A stretch of 64,000 nt of DNA from Clostridia bacterium (GTDB taxonomy: Bacteria > Bacillota > Clostridia > Christensenellales > Aristaeellaceae): positions 25,974-89,973 of the forward strand of contig JAFWSH010000029.1 in NCBI GenBank assembly GCA_017519405.1. Direction: 5' to 3'. Below the pieces are notes generated by a model. That model was not told where the DNA came from, did no database searches, and saw only the letters and a list, made by a program, of their open reading frames with translations. The translations under genes and the position numbers were made by a program. Positions 15,779-24,242 of this stretch are shown piece by piece (position 1 is the first letter of the stretch; each line of letters opens with the position of its first letter).

Positions 15779-16888
15779 CTATTTGGCAAAGACCACACTA
15801 TTCATTATTTCCTGTATAAGCTGTTTTGACTCACGAGAGTCGGCATAGGAGTAGAAATGTAGTGAAACCATCTTCCCATTAACCACAGTTATAAAAGAGT
15901 AAATATGTGTTTTCAAAGTAGCTTTGGGAGAACGAGCATAGACGATGTACTTAACTCCACCAGATTCGAGAATAGCCTTATCCTGGACACCGAAGCTTTC
16001 ATTATCGGAAGGCGATAAAAAACTATCAGCCTCTTCGTTAATTTCTTCATTGGAAAAGTCATGGAGATTAAAGGTGGGCGAACCAATGTCAACGACTGTC
16101 ACATCAAGTACCAACTTATGTGGCCCAGATGCAGAAAGATATACCTTTTCGTTATTTGATATTACATCACCATCATTTTTCTTCTGAGTGATTGAAAAAG
16201 ATTGAGGGATACTGATACTCATTCCTGCTTCAGGAATCACGCATTCCACTTTATTATTGACCTGTATATTGTATCGAACTCCATCTAGTACATGCTTGAA
16301 AAAGAACTCATAGAGAATCTGATCTTGACTATTCTCAACTGAGAACAGGAACAAATAGGATGTTGAGTTGATTACTGTTTGGAAAATATAGCGTTTATGA
16401 TTAATCCTGGTATCAACAGAATAGAAGACGATGTACTTACCATTGGAATTTGAATAAATCTCATAATGATCGGTTTCTGTCCCTGCTCCTTGAAGTGCAT
16501 ATTGGAATATCCTGCCAAATGCAAGTATAGCAGCATCGCTCATTGTCGAGTAATTCGTTACTTCCATCTCGGATAAGTCAAGCTGAGATACCGTTATCAT
16601 AGAGATTCCATCTCTGTCTTCCGCGTACAATTCGGTATTATGCGAATCGAGCTGATTCGTGGCGCTCTCCATCGTATAGCCTGTATTGTTTGTGAATGCT
16701 TCGAGCACTTCCGGATCCCTGGTTAAAACATGATAGTTATTGGGTATAGGAATTGTCACACGACCATTAAAGATCGAGTATTCTGTTGTTTCTGTGTCCA
16801 AAGTACCCGCTTCTCCATTATGGCTTGGTATAATGAGAAAAACGAGAACCATCATCAGAACACCAACCAATCCAAACGCAGAACGCAT
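15779..16888 (-). CDS. AT-rich orphan gene: exported or membrane-anchored protein
   Basis: The 369-residue product starts MRSAFGLVGVLMMVLVFLIIP, a signal peptide or membrane anchor, followed by a soluble domain with much Asn, Ser, Ile and Tyr. Two similar segments can be made out, each beginning near a (V/T)-x-I-P-x-P/x-x-(Y/F) motif (about residues 37 and 230), as in lipoprotein-like PsbP/DUF1795 folds; this relation is weak. Base composition is about 40% GC against roughly two-thirds around it, a sign of recent acquisition. I prefer ATG 16888 because the 35 residues upstream lack signal-peptide order; the ribosome site (AGCGGTGAT) is poor. The function is unknown. Confidence 0.75.
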   Translation of the reverse strand: MRSAFGLVGVLMMVLVFLIIPSHNGEAGTLDTETTEYSIFNGRVTIPIPNNYHVLTRDPEVLEAFTNNTGYTMESATNQLDSHNTELYAEDRDGISMITVSQLDLSEMEVTNYSTMSDAAILAFGRIFQYALQGAGTETDHYEIYSNSNGKYIVFYSVDTRINHKRYIFQTVINSTSYLFLFSVENSQDQILYEFFFKHVLDGVRYNIQVNNKVECVIPEAGMSISIPQSFSITQKKNDGDVISNNEKVYLSASGPHKLVLDVTVVDIGSPTFNLHDFSNEEINEEADSFLSPSDNESFGVQDKAILESGGVKYIVYARSPKATLKTHIYSFITVVNGKMVSLHFYSYADSRESKQLIQEIMNSVVFAK

Positions 16889-16964
16889 CAAATCACCGCT
16901 TTCATTCTTTTTTATGTGTTGCTTATATTTGATACATGCACAAGGGAAAGCAATCATTTGATTA

Positions 16965-16993
16965 ATGGTATCATGGATAATGATAGAATGCAA
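16965..16993 (-). promoter_or_regulatory. Possible promoter of the AT-rich gene
   Basis: On the minus strand, TTGCAT (16993-16988) and TACCAT (16970-16965) are 17 bases apart. The surrounding AT-rich DNA makes chance matches easier. Confidence 0.4.
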
Positions 16994-17103
16994 GAGGACT
17001 GATGCTCTGGCGCATTGATGGAAAAGGAGTCATTCGCCGGATGATTGGGAATGGTTTGGGATCAGGCAGTATTCAGCGCTGCTGTTGATTCATCCGCTGC
17101 CAT

Positions 17104-18336
17104 TCACTCCTCCAGCTTCCCCTCCACCCCGGAGAGGCGGCGCTGGATGCCCCGGGTGCGGGTGACGGCGGTGTCGATGGTCTCCGTGGCCTGGGCCAGG
17201 CGCTGGCGGGTCTTCTCCAGCACCTCCGCGAAGCCCGCGAAGTCCCCCTTCACCTCTGTCAGCAGCTGCCAGATCTCCCCGGAGCGCTGCTGGATGGCCA
17301 GGGTGCGGAAGCCCATCTGCAAGGCGTTGAGCAGGGCGGCGAAGGTGGCGGGGCCGGCCATCACCACCCGGTATTCCCGCTGGAGCTCCTCCATGAGGCT
17401 GCCGTCCCGGACGGCCTCGGCGTAGAGGCCCTCCACCGGCAGGAACATCACCGCGAAGTCGGTGGAGCAGGGGGGCACGATGTATTTGGACGCGATGCGC
17501 TTCGCCTCGGTCTTCAGGCGCTGGCGCAGGGCCTTGCGGTAGGCCTCCGCCCCGGCGGCGTCCCCCGCCTCCACCGCCGCCTGCAGCCGGGTGTAGTCCT
17601 CCTGGGGGAACTTGCTGTCGATAGGCAGCCACAGCTGGCCGCCCTCCTGCCCGGGCAGGCGGATGGCGTACTCCACCCGCTCCTGGCTCCCCGGCACCAC
17701 GCACACATTGGCCTCATACTGCCCCGGGGAGAGGATCTCCCCCAGCAGGCTCCCCAGCTGCATCTCCCCCCAGATGCCCCGGGTTTTCACGTTGGTGAGG
17801 ACCCGCTTCAGGTCCCCCACCCCCGCCGCGATGCTCTGCATCTCCCCGATGCCGCGCCACACCTGCTCCAGCCGCTCCGACACCTGCTGGAAGCTGGCCT
17901 GGAGCCGCTTGTCCAGGGCCGCGCTGAGCTTGTCGTCCACGGTCTGGCGCATCTCCGTCAGCTGGCGCTGGTTCTCCTCCCGGAGGCGGGTGAGGTCCCC
18001 GGTGAGGGCCTGGCGCAGCAGCTCCATGCGGCTGTCCAGCTGGCCCAGGGTGGTGAGCATGCCGGAGAGCTGGGCCTGCTGGGCCTGGCTGAGCTGGCTC
18101 TGGAGGGTGGTGAGGCCGGCGGCGCTCTCCCGCAGGTCCGACCGGACCTCCCCGGCCTGGCCCTCCACGCTGTCCAGGGTCTCGTCGGCGATCTGGTTCA
18201 GCAGCTCCTCCAGCCGCGTCTCCCCCCGGCGCCGGGCTTTCTCCGCCCGCCCCTGCCGGTAAAGCAGGATGCTCAGCAGCACCACCGCCGCCGCCCCCAG
18301 GGCGGTGCAGATCCATTCCGCCAGTGTCCATGCCAT
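17104..18336 (-). CDS. rmuC: RmuC-family protein (recombination-limiting nuclease-like)
   Basis: The 410-residue protein has an N-terminal membrane helix (about residues 5-26), a long coiled-coil (about 30-165) and the conserved RmuC domain. The signature segments are NVKTRGIWGEMQLGSLLGEI, then ILSPGQYE, PIDSKFPQEDY and FAVMFLPVEGLYAE. The core is related to restriction-endonuclease folds. In E. coli RmuC limits inversions at short inverted repeats, which is notable in a region rich in palindromic repeats. AGGAGG precedes the ATG. It is a single gene, divergent from the zinc-ribbon exported protein. Confidence 0.93.
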   Translation of the reverse strand: MAWTLAEWICTALGAAAVVLLSILLYRQGRAEKARRRGETRLEELLNQIADETLDSVEGQAGEVRSDLRESAAGLTTLQSQLSQAQQAQLSGMLTTLGQLDSRMELLRQALTGDLTRLREENQRQLTEMRQTVDDKLSAALDKRLQASFQQVSERLEQVWRGIGEMQSIAAGVGDLKRVLTNVKTRGIWGEMQLGSLLGEILSPGQYEANVCVVPGSQERVEYAIRLPGQEGGQLWLPIDSKFPQEDYTRLQAAVEAGDAAGAEAYRKALRQRLKTEAKRIASKYIVPPCSTDFAVMFLPVEGLYAEAVRDGSLMEELQREYRVVMAGPATFAALLNALQMGFRTLAIQQRSGEIWQLLTEVKGDFAGFAEVLEKTRQRLAQATETIDTAVTRTRGIQRRLSGVEGKLEE

Positions 18337-18373
18337 GTGCCTCGGCCTCCTGTTTCCAAATCATGGGTTCCGG

Positions 18374-18402
18374 TTGCTTTTTCCCGGGGAATCTGCTAAT
18401 AT
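18374..18402 (+). promoter_or_regulatory. Promoter of the zinc-ribbon exported protein
   Basis: TTGCTT (18374-18379) and TAATAT (18397-18402) are 17 bases apart. Confidence 0.7.
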
Positions 18403-18471
18403 GCTGCCAGATGATTCTGTTGCCTGGAATACCCGTTTCCCGGAATATCCCTTCCAAAGGAGGAGAAAAAC

Positions 18472-19356
18472 ATGAAGAGAATGGCAGCGCTTTTCCTGAC
18501 CCTCATCCTGCTCCTGGGCTGCGTGGGCGCCGTGGCGGACACCTGGTACTGCCCGGAGTGCGGCACCAAGTGCGACGGCAACTTCTGCCCCCAGTGCGGC
18601 ACCCGCAAGCCCGACAACGTGGGCACTGGCACCGGCACCGGCACGGCCCCGGCCCCCGCCGCCCCCGCCGCCTCCGGCCTGCAGATCGAGCGGGCGGAGC
18701 TGAACACCGACGGCTCCTTCACCATCTCCTGGACCGGCGGCAAGGCGCCCTACAAGCTGAACTACACCTGGTATGTGAACGGGAACCACAACATGGGCTC
18801 CGACGTGACGCTGTGGAACGCCGTGGAGAACTACTACTCCACCACTGTGGACCTGAAGGAGGACCTGGTGCCCGGGGAGCACTACTGGCTGATCCTCTCC
18901 GACGCGGAGGGGAACCAGACCTGGTATGACTACGCCACCCCCCGCCGGGTCTTCACCGAGTTCTCCGGCACCCGGCTCACCGTCTCCCTCCGCACCCGGA
19001 AGAACAACCGCTCCAGCACCGTCACCAGCTTCAGCGCCAACGAGATGAACCGGAACTACATGAGCCAGCTCTTCGGCGCCACCATCAAGATGACCGTGGG
19101 CCGCCACGCCAGCGACTTCCTCTTCACCGCCCGGATGGTGCTCTTCCTGCCCAACGGCGAGCCGCTGCTCTTCAGCGTGCTGGAGGACTGCCGCATCCCC
19201 CGCTCCTGGGACAACGCCTACTGGGAGACAGTGGACTTCCGGGACGCCTGGGTCTGGCTGGTGAACAACAAGGATGGCATCCCCGCGGGCCGTTACACCT
19301 ACCGCCTCTATGTGAACGACTGCATCTTCGGCGAGCACACCTTCAGCATCAACTGA
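18472..19356 (+). CDS. Exported protein with an N-terminal zinc ribbon
   Basis: The 294-residue protein has a signal peptide (MKRMAALFLTLILLLGCVGAVAD). Immediately after it comes a four-cysteine zinc ribbon (CPECGTKC and CPQCGTRKP), then a Gly-Thr and Pro-Ala linker (about 50-68). The rest is a beta-rich region: a fibronectin- or Ig-like fold around 70-160 (DGSFTISWTGGKAPYKLNYTWYVNG) and a C-terminal domain of unknown type ending in HTFSIN. Zinc ribbons of this kind are normally cytoplasmic, so an exported one is odd. A Cys at residue 17 inside the signal core could be mistaken for a lipobox, but the context LLLGC followed by VGAVAD leaves both processing routes open. AAAGGAGGAG precedes the ATG. 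Confidence 0.8.
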   Translation: MKRMAALFLTLILLLGCVGAVADTWYCPECGTKCDGNFCPQCGTRKPDNVGTGTGTGTAPAPAAPAASGLQIERAELNTDGSFTISWTGGKAPYKLNYTWYVNGNHNMGSDVTLWNAVENYYSTTVDLKEDLVPGEHYWLILSDAEGNQTWYDYATPRRVFTEFSGTRLTVSLRTRKNNRSSTVTSFSANEMNRNYMSQLFGATIKMTVGRHASDFLFTARMVLFLPNGEPLLFSVLEDCRIPRSWDNAYWETVDFRDAWVWLVNNKDGIPAGRYTYRLYVNDCIFGEHTFSIN

Positions 19357-19368
19357 GGAGGGGTGCGT

Positions 19369-19397
19369 CCTCCCCGGCCGGACCGGGGAGGTTTTTT
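19369..19397 (+). terminator. Terminator after the zinc-ribbon protein
   Basis: CCTCCCCGG pairs with CCGGGGAGG around CCGGA and is followed by TTTTTT. Confidence 0.9.
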
Positions 19398-19402
19398 GTG
19401 TT

Positions 19403-20341
19403 TCACATCCGCTTCTCCGTCCGCCGGATCACCATGGGCCAGAGGGCCACGGCGAAGAGCACCATGAGGACGGACACGGCGAAGCGGCCCCAGTGGGGGC
19501 CCAGCAGGCCGGAGAGGGGGCGGCGCAGGCCCAGAAAGATCCCCGCCAGGGGCACCAGGCCCAGAAGGGAGACCGCCAGCCCCCGGCCCCGCAGGCCCGT
19601 GGGGCGGAAGCGCACCCGGGTCTTCTCGATCCACCGGGCCACGGGCAGGGCGATCAGCAGGCCCAGGTCGCCGTAGCCGTCCACCATCATCACCCGGGGG
19701 TCCACCAGCAGCTCGTCCCCCGCGGTCACCAGGGGGTAGGGCTTCAGGCTGATGTAGGCGATCCCCGCCCAGCCCGCCAGGAAGACCAGGAGCAGCACCC
19801 GGTTCTCCCGCTCCGGGTGGCGCGCCAGATACCGGAAGACCCCCGTCACCGCCAGCAGCGCCAGGGCCGCCAGCCCCAGGGCCGCCGCCACGTCCTGGGG
19901 GGTGTGCACCCCCAGGTAGTTCCGGGAGAAGGCGGTGAGGAGCAGCAGGGTCAGGCAGAGCCAGGCGGCCCACCGGCGTTTTTTCCCGGCGGTGAGGGCC
20001 AGGGCGCCGTAGATGGACCCGGCGGCGGCGGTGTGGCCGGAGGGGAAGGAGTAGCCCGTGGCGGTGGCGATGGCGCTGCCGGCGGGGATCACCCGGGGAT
20101 CCCGGAGCCAGGGGCGGATCACGCAGGCGGTGAGCTTCACCAGGGTGTTCACCGCGGCGCACAGGATGTAGGCGGAGAGGGCGTAGAGGCCGTCCCGCTT
20201 GTCCACCGCCCAGTAGACCAGGGCGGGCAGGGCGATCAGCAGGGAGACGGCAGAGAGGGAGATCAGCTCCATGAGCGGGGTCAGGGCGTCCCCCGTGCTC
20301 CCCCGGAATTCCTGGAGGGTCAGCAGATAGTCAATGTCCAT
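19403..20341 (-). CDS. PAP2-family membrane phosphatase
   Basis: The 312-residue integral membrane protein carries the three PAP2 motifs: K-LTACVI-RP, then FPSGHTAAA, and SRNYLGVHTPQDV. These hydrolyse lipid pyrophosphates or phosphatidic acid on the outer face of the membrane. At least six hydrophobic segments are present; the C-terminal part (about 180-312) adds further helices beyond a minimal PAP2 domain. Undecaprenyl-pyrophosphate recycling is a plausible role but is not shown by the sequence. The start is ATG 20341, just after CAGGAGG. It lies downstream of guaB with a terminator between them. Confidence 0.88.
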   Translation of the reverse strand: MDIDYLLTLQEFRGSTGDALTPLMELISLSAVSLLIALPALVYWAVDKRDGLYALSAYILCAAVNTLVKLTACVIRPWLRDPRVIPAGSAIATATGYSFPSGHTAAAGSIYGALALTAGKKRRWAAWLCLTLLLLTAFSRNYLGVHTPQDVAAALGLAALALLAVTGVFRYLARHPERENRVLLLVFLAGWAGIAYISLKPYPLVTAGDELLVDPRVMMVDGYGDLGLLIALPVARWIEKTRVRFRPTGLRGRGLAVSLLGLVPLAGIFLGLRRPLSGLLGPHWGRFAVSVLMVLFAVALWPMVIRRTEKRM

Positions 20342-20357
20342 GGGGCCTCCTGCAGAC

Positions 20358-20393
20358 AAACCCCCGCCGGAACCTTGCCGGTCCAGGCGGGGG
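20358..20393 (-). terminator. Terminator of guaB
   Basis: On the minus strand, CCCCCGCC pairs with GGCGGGGG, with an inner GG-CCGG/CCGG-like pairing, followed by TTTGTCTG. It ends about 17 bases before the PAP2 start codon and overlaps that gene's leader. Confidence 0.65.
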
Positions 20394-20413
20394 ATGGGGT
20401 GATCAGCGTGGGT

Positions 20414-21922
20414 TTACCGGCTGGGGGTGGAGGCGGAGCGCAGGGTCACGTCGTGGTAGCCGCCCTCCACGATGGAGGTGGCGGAGACCAGGGTCAGCCG
20501 GGCCTTGTCCCGCAGGTCCTGCAGGTTGGTGACGCCCACGTTGCACATGGTGCTCTTCACCTTGTACAGGCTGATCTCCACGTTGTCGTGGAGGGGGCCG
20601 GCGTAGACCACATAGCTGTCCACGCCCTCCTCGAAGGAGAGCTTGCCGGTGCCGCCCAGGTCATAGCGCTGCCAGTTCCGGGCGCGGTTGGAGCCCTCGC
20701 CCCAGTATTCCTTCATATAGACGCCGTTGACCATCACCTTGGCGCTGGGGCTCTCGTCGAAGCGGGCGAAATAGCGGCCCATCATCAGGAAGTCCGCGCC
20801 CATGGCCAGGGCCAGGGTCATGTGGTAGTCGTGCACAATGCCGCCGTCGGAGCAGATGGGGATGTAGATCCCCGTCTCCCGGAAATAGTCGTCCCGAGCC
20901 TGGGCCACCTCGATGAGGGCCGTGGCCTGGCCCCGGCCGATGCCCTTGGTCTCCCGGGTGATGCAGATGGAGCCGCCGCCGATGCCCACCTTCACGAAAT
21001 CAGCGCCCGCCCGGGCCAGGAAGAGGAAGCCGTCCCGGTCCACCACGTTGCCCGCGCCGATCTTCACCGCGTCGCCGTACTTCTCCCGCACCCAGGCCAG
21101 GACCTTCCCCTGCCAGCAGGTGTAGCCCTCGGAGGAGTCGATGCACAGCACGTCCGCGCCGGCGGCCAGCAGGGCGGGGATCCGCTCCTCATAGTCCCGG
21201 GTGTTGATGCCCGCGCCCACCAGGTAGCGCTTCTTCGCGTCCAGCAGCTCCAGGGGGTTCTCCTTGTGGGAGGCGTAGTCCTTCCGGAAGACGAAGTACA
21301 TCAGGCGGCCGTCCTTGTCCACGATGGGCAGGGAGTTGAGCTTGTGGTCCCAGATGATGTCGTTGGCCTCCCGCAGGGAGGTCTCGGCGGGGGCGGTGAC
21401 CAGCTTCTCCAGGGGGGTCATGAAGGAGCGCACGGGGGTGTCGGGGCTCATGCGGCTCACCCGGTAGTCCCGGCTGGACACGATGCCCAGGAGCCGCCCC
21501 GTGGCGGTGCCGTCCTCGGTGATGGCCACGGTGGAGAACCCGTTCTTCGCCTTCAGGTCCAGCACGTCCCGGAGGGTGTTGTCCGGGGTGAGGTTGGAGG
21601 CGGAGACCACAAAGCCCGCCTTGTAGCCCTTCACCCGGGCCACCATGGCAGCCTCGCTCTCGATGGTCTGGGCGCCGTAGATGAAGGAGATGCCGCCCTC
21701 CCGGGCCAGGGCGATGGCCAGGCGGTCGTCGGAGACCGACTGCATGATGGCGCTCACCAGCGGGATGTTCAGGGAGATGGCCGGCTCCTCCTGGCCCTTG
21801 CGGTAGCGGGTCAGGGCGGTGCGCAGGGAAACGTTCTGCGGCACGCAGTCCTCCGAGGTGTAGCCGGGGATCAGCAGATACTCACTGAAGGTGTGGCTGG
21901 GTTCCGGATAGTAGTACGCCAT
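20414..21922 (-). CDS. guaB: IMP dehydrogenase
   Basis: The 502-residue enzyme oxidises IMP to XMP with NAD, the first committed step to guanine nucleotides. The (beta/alpha)8 core is split by a pair of CBS domains (about residues 112-228). The catalytic cysteine is Cys320 in [17 protein letters not shown]; the usual bacterial string is GIGPGSICTTR, so this is a variant loop. ICSDGGIV near 360 is the phosphate-binding strand, and [13 protein letters not shown] continues toward the flap. AGGAGGAGG precedes ATG 21922. It has its own strong promoter and terminator, so it is a single-gene unit. Confidence 0.93.
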   Translation of the reverse strand: MAYYYPEPSHTFSEYLLIPGYTSEDCVPQNVSLRTALTRYRKGQEEPAISLNIPLVSAIMQSVSDDRLAIALAREGGISFIYGAQTIESEAAMVARVKGYKAGFVVSASNLTPDNTLRDVLDLKAKNGFSTVAITEDGTATGRLLGIVSSRDYRVSRMSPDTPVRSFMTPLEKLVTAPAETSLREANDIIWDHKLNSLPIVDKDGRLMYFVFRKDYASHKENPLELLDAKKRYLVGAGINTRDYEERIPALLAAGADVLCIDSSEGYTCWQGKVLAWVREKYGDAVKIGAGNVVDRDGFLFLARAGADFVKVGIGGGSICITRETKGIGRGQATALIEVAQARDDYFRETGIYIPICSDGGIVHDYHMTLALAMGADFLMMGRYFARFDESPSAKVMVNGVYMKEYWGEGSNRARNWQRYDLGGTGKLSFEEGVDSYVVYAGPLHDNVEISLYKVKSTMCNVGVTNLQDLRDKARLTLVSATSIVEGGYHDVTLRSASTPSR

Positions 21923-21967
21923 GGCAGCTCCTCCTCCTGTCCGTCCGGGTCTGTATGGAATTGGTCC

Positions 21968-21996
21968 ATGATACCCCATTTGCGGGCTTCTGTCAA
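21968..21996 (-). promoter_or_regulatory. Promoter of guaB
   Basis: On the minus strand, TTGACA (21996-21991) and TATCAT (21973-21968) are 17 bases apart. The leader is about 40 bases, with no purine riboswitch visible. Confidence 0.85.
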
Positions 21997-22055
21997 TCGA
22001 CAATCCGGTGGAAAAGCCGACCGGACGGCCCTTCTGCCGGGATCGGGCGGGGAAT

Positions 22056-22808
22056 TCAGGCCCCCGGGACGGCCAGGGCCCCCAGCACCCGGGCCACGTC
22101 CCCCCGGATCACCAGGGTGGCGCGGCCGTCCAGGGGGGTGGGGGTGCGGTTGATCACCACCAGGGCCCGGCCCTGGAAGCGGTCCGTGAGGGAGGCCGCC
22201 GGCGCCACCGACAGGCTGGTCCCCGCCACCACCAGGGTGTCGCAGGAGGCGATCTCCCGGGCGGCGCCCCGCATGACATACTCATTGAGGGGCTCCCCGT
22301 AGAGCACCACCCGGGGCTTCACCACCCCGCCGCACACCGGGCACCGGGGCACCGTCTCCGCCGCCAGCAGCCAGCTGAGGCCATACTCCGCCCCGCACTC
22401 CAGGCACTCGTTCTCCATCACCGTGCCGTGGAGCTCATAGAGGGCGCGGCTGCCGGCCAGGCGGTGGAGGCCGTCCACGTTCTGGGTCACCAGCCCCCGG
22501 AGTTTCCCGCAGCGCTCCAGGGCCGCCAGGGTCCGGTGGGCGGCGTTGGGCCGGGCCTCCGGGAAGAGCATGTGCTGCCGGTACCAGCGGAAGAAGGCCT
22601 CCGTGTGGCGCCAGAAGAAAGCCTCGCTGAGCACCTGCTCCGGGGGGAAGCCCGCCGCCCCCTCCCCGGCCAGGAGCCCCGCCCCGGAGCGGAAGTCCGG
22701 GATGCCGCTCTCCGTGGACACCCCCGCCCCGCCGAAAAAGGCCAGCCGCCGGCTCCGGTCCACCAGGGCCTGCAGGGCCGCTGTGTCCGCCGCCGCATCA
22801 TATGCCAT
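22056..22808 (-). CDS. cobB: Sir2-family NAD-dependent protein deacylase
   Basis: The 250-residue sirtuin has the NAD-binding [15 protein letters not shown], the TQNVDGLH motif with its catalytic His in ELHGTV, four zinc cysteines (CLECG and CPVCGG) and GTSLSV. It removes acetyl or other acyl groups from lysines of cytoplasmic proteins. Bacterial relatives often act on acetyl-CoA synthetase, but no such gene is nearby. It is divergent from the M48 protease gene. The ribosome site GGAGGGGGG lies before the ATG. Confidence 0.92.
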   Translation of the reverse strand: MAYDAAADTAALQALVDRSRRLAFFGGAGVSTESGIPDFRSGAGLLAGEGAAGFPPEQVLSEAFFWRHTEAFFRWYRQHMLFPEARPNAAHRTLAALERCGKLRGLVTQNVDGLHRLAGSRALYELHGTVMENECLECGAEYGLSWLLAAETVPRCPVCGGVVKPRVVLYGEPLNEYVMRGAAREIASCDTLVVAGTSLSVAPAASLTDRFQGRALVVINRTPTPLDGRATLVIRGDVARVLGALAVPGA

Positions 22809-22891
22809 GGGCGCTCCCCCCTCCCTTCCATTCTACAACAAATCCCCCGGGAAATCCACCGCCTGTGCCCCGCCCACGGCCTTGCCAGCCG

Positions 22892-22921
22892 TTGACACGC
22901 CGCCCGGCGGGGGTGTATCAT
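22892..22921 (+). promoter_or_regulatory. Promoter of the M48 protease gene
   Basis: TTGACA (22892-22897) and TATCAT (22916-22921) are 18 bases apart. The ATG at 22920 overlaps the -10, so it cannot be the translation start. Confidence 0.85.
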
Positions 22922-22961
22922 GGCGGTGTCCTGTTACATAATAAGAGAGGAGCTGATCCTC

Positions 22962-24185
22962 ATGCCCTACAAGGCCATGGTGGCCGCCGTGATGACCGCG
23001 GTGTGGCTCTGGGAGCTGCTGCTGGGCGCCATCCGCCTGCGCTCCGCCGGAAACCCCGTGCCGGAGAACGTCCGGGACGTCTACGACCCGGAGACATATG
23101 CCCGCTGGAAGGCCTACCACCTGGAGAAGAGCCGCCTGGCCATGGCCCGGGGCACCGCCGTGTTCGCCGTGGAGCTGGCGCTGATCCTCACCGACGCCTA
23201 CGCCGCCTTTGCCGGCCTCTTCCCCGCCAACCCCGTCACCCGGATCTTTGCCGTGCTGCTGCTGAACGCGGCGGCGGCGGGGCTGGCGGAGCTGCCCTTC
23301 GTGTACCACAACACCATGGGCATCGAGGAGAAGTACGGCTTCAACCGCACCAGCGTGAAAACCTTCTGGCTGGACCAGGTGAAGGAGCTGGTGATCGGCG
23401 TGGGGCTCATGACGGGGGTGGGCTGCCTGCTGATGCTGCTGCACCAGTGGCTGGGGGAGGGACTGATCCCGGCCTTCGCCGGGGCCATGACCCTCTTCAT
23501 GCTGCTCTTCTCCTTCCTCTACCCCTTCTTCAGCCGGATCTTCAATAAATTCACGCCCCTGCCGGAGGGGGCGCTGAAGGAGCAGCTCACCGCCCTCTTG
23601 GAGAAGCGGGGCTACCGGGTCCGGGCCATCCGGGTCATGGACGCCTCCCGCCGCTCCACCAAGGCCAACGCCTATTTCAGCGGCTTCGGCCGGATGAAGA
23701 CCATCGTGCTCTACGACACCCTGCTGGAGACCATGGACACGGAGGAGATCTGCGCCGTCTTCGCCCACGAGATGGGCCACGGCCTGCACCGGGACACCCT
23801 CAAGCGCCAGATCCTCACCTTCGTCCAGATGCTGGCCATGGGCGTCCTGGCCTGGCTGATCCTGCGCCCGCCGGTGTTCGCGGCCTTCGGCTTCGGGGAG
23901 ATCAACTATGGCTTCGCCCTGCTGCTGATCATGAACGTGGCCTTCGGGCTGCTGTCGCCCCTCTTCGGGCTGGTGGTGAACGGAGTGTCCCGGCGGGCGG
24001 AGTACCGGGCGGACGCCCAGGCGGTGCAGGAGGGCTACGGCGCCGCCCTGGTCTCCGGCCTGAAGAAGCTGGCCCGGAAGGATTTCGCCGACCTGGCCCC
24101 CTCCCCCCTGCTGGTGAAGCTGGAGTACTCCCACCCCACCCTGAGCCAGCGGATCCGCGCCATCGAAAAAGCGGCGCAGGCCTGA
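22962..24185 (+). CDS. M48-family (Ste24-like) membrane metalloprotease
   Basis: The 407-residue protein has several N-terminal membrane helices and the M48_N segment with YHNTMGIEEKYGFNRTSVKT. The zinc motif is FAHEMGHGLHRDT, and the downstream ligand Glu lies in EYRADAQAV. The layout matches Ste24/CAAX-type proteases. Bacteria lack CAAX prenylation, so the usual inference is quality control of membrane proteins or peptide processing. AGAGAGGAGC precedes ATG 22962. It is followed by a strong terminator. Confidence 0.9.
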   Translation: MPYKAMVAAVMTAVWLWELLLGAIRLRSAGNPVPENVRDVYDPETYARWKAYHLEKSRLAMARGTAVFAVELALILTDAYAAFAGLFPANPVTRIFAVLLLNAAAAGLAELPFVYHNTMGIEEKYGFNRTSVKTFWLDQVKELVIGVGLMTGVGCLLMLLHQWLGEGLIPAFAGAMTLFMLLFSFLYPFFSRIFNKFTPLPEGALKEQLTALLEKRGYRVRAIRVMDASRRSTKANAYFSGFGRMKTIVLYDTLLETMDTEEICAVFAHEMGHGLHRDTLKRQILTFVQMLAMGVLAWLILRPPVFAAFGFGEINYGFALLLIMNVAFGLLSPLFGLVVNGVSRRAEYRADAQAVQEGYGAALVSGLKKLARKDFADLAPSPLLVKLEYSHPTLSQRIRAIEKAAQA

Positions 24186-24204
24186 GGCCCGCCCGCCTGT
24201 TCCC

Positions 24205-24235
24205 CCGCTCCGGCCCTTCGCCGGGGCGGTTTTTT
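24205..24235 (+). terminator. Terminator of the M48 protease gene
   Basis: CCGCTCCGGC pairs with GCCGGGGCGG (one G-U pair) around CCTTC and is followed by six T. Confidence 0.85.
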
Positions 24236-24242
24236 GCTGTCC

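Noticed and set aside
22011-22031. Weak hairpin after the sirtuin gene as a terminator
   Set aside because: The stem is only 4-5 bp, so it is not supported well enough to list.
22920-22961. ATG 22920 as the start of the M48 protease
   Set aside because: It overlaps the -10 hexamer, so it would not be in the transcript; ATG 22962 has a good ribosome site.
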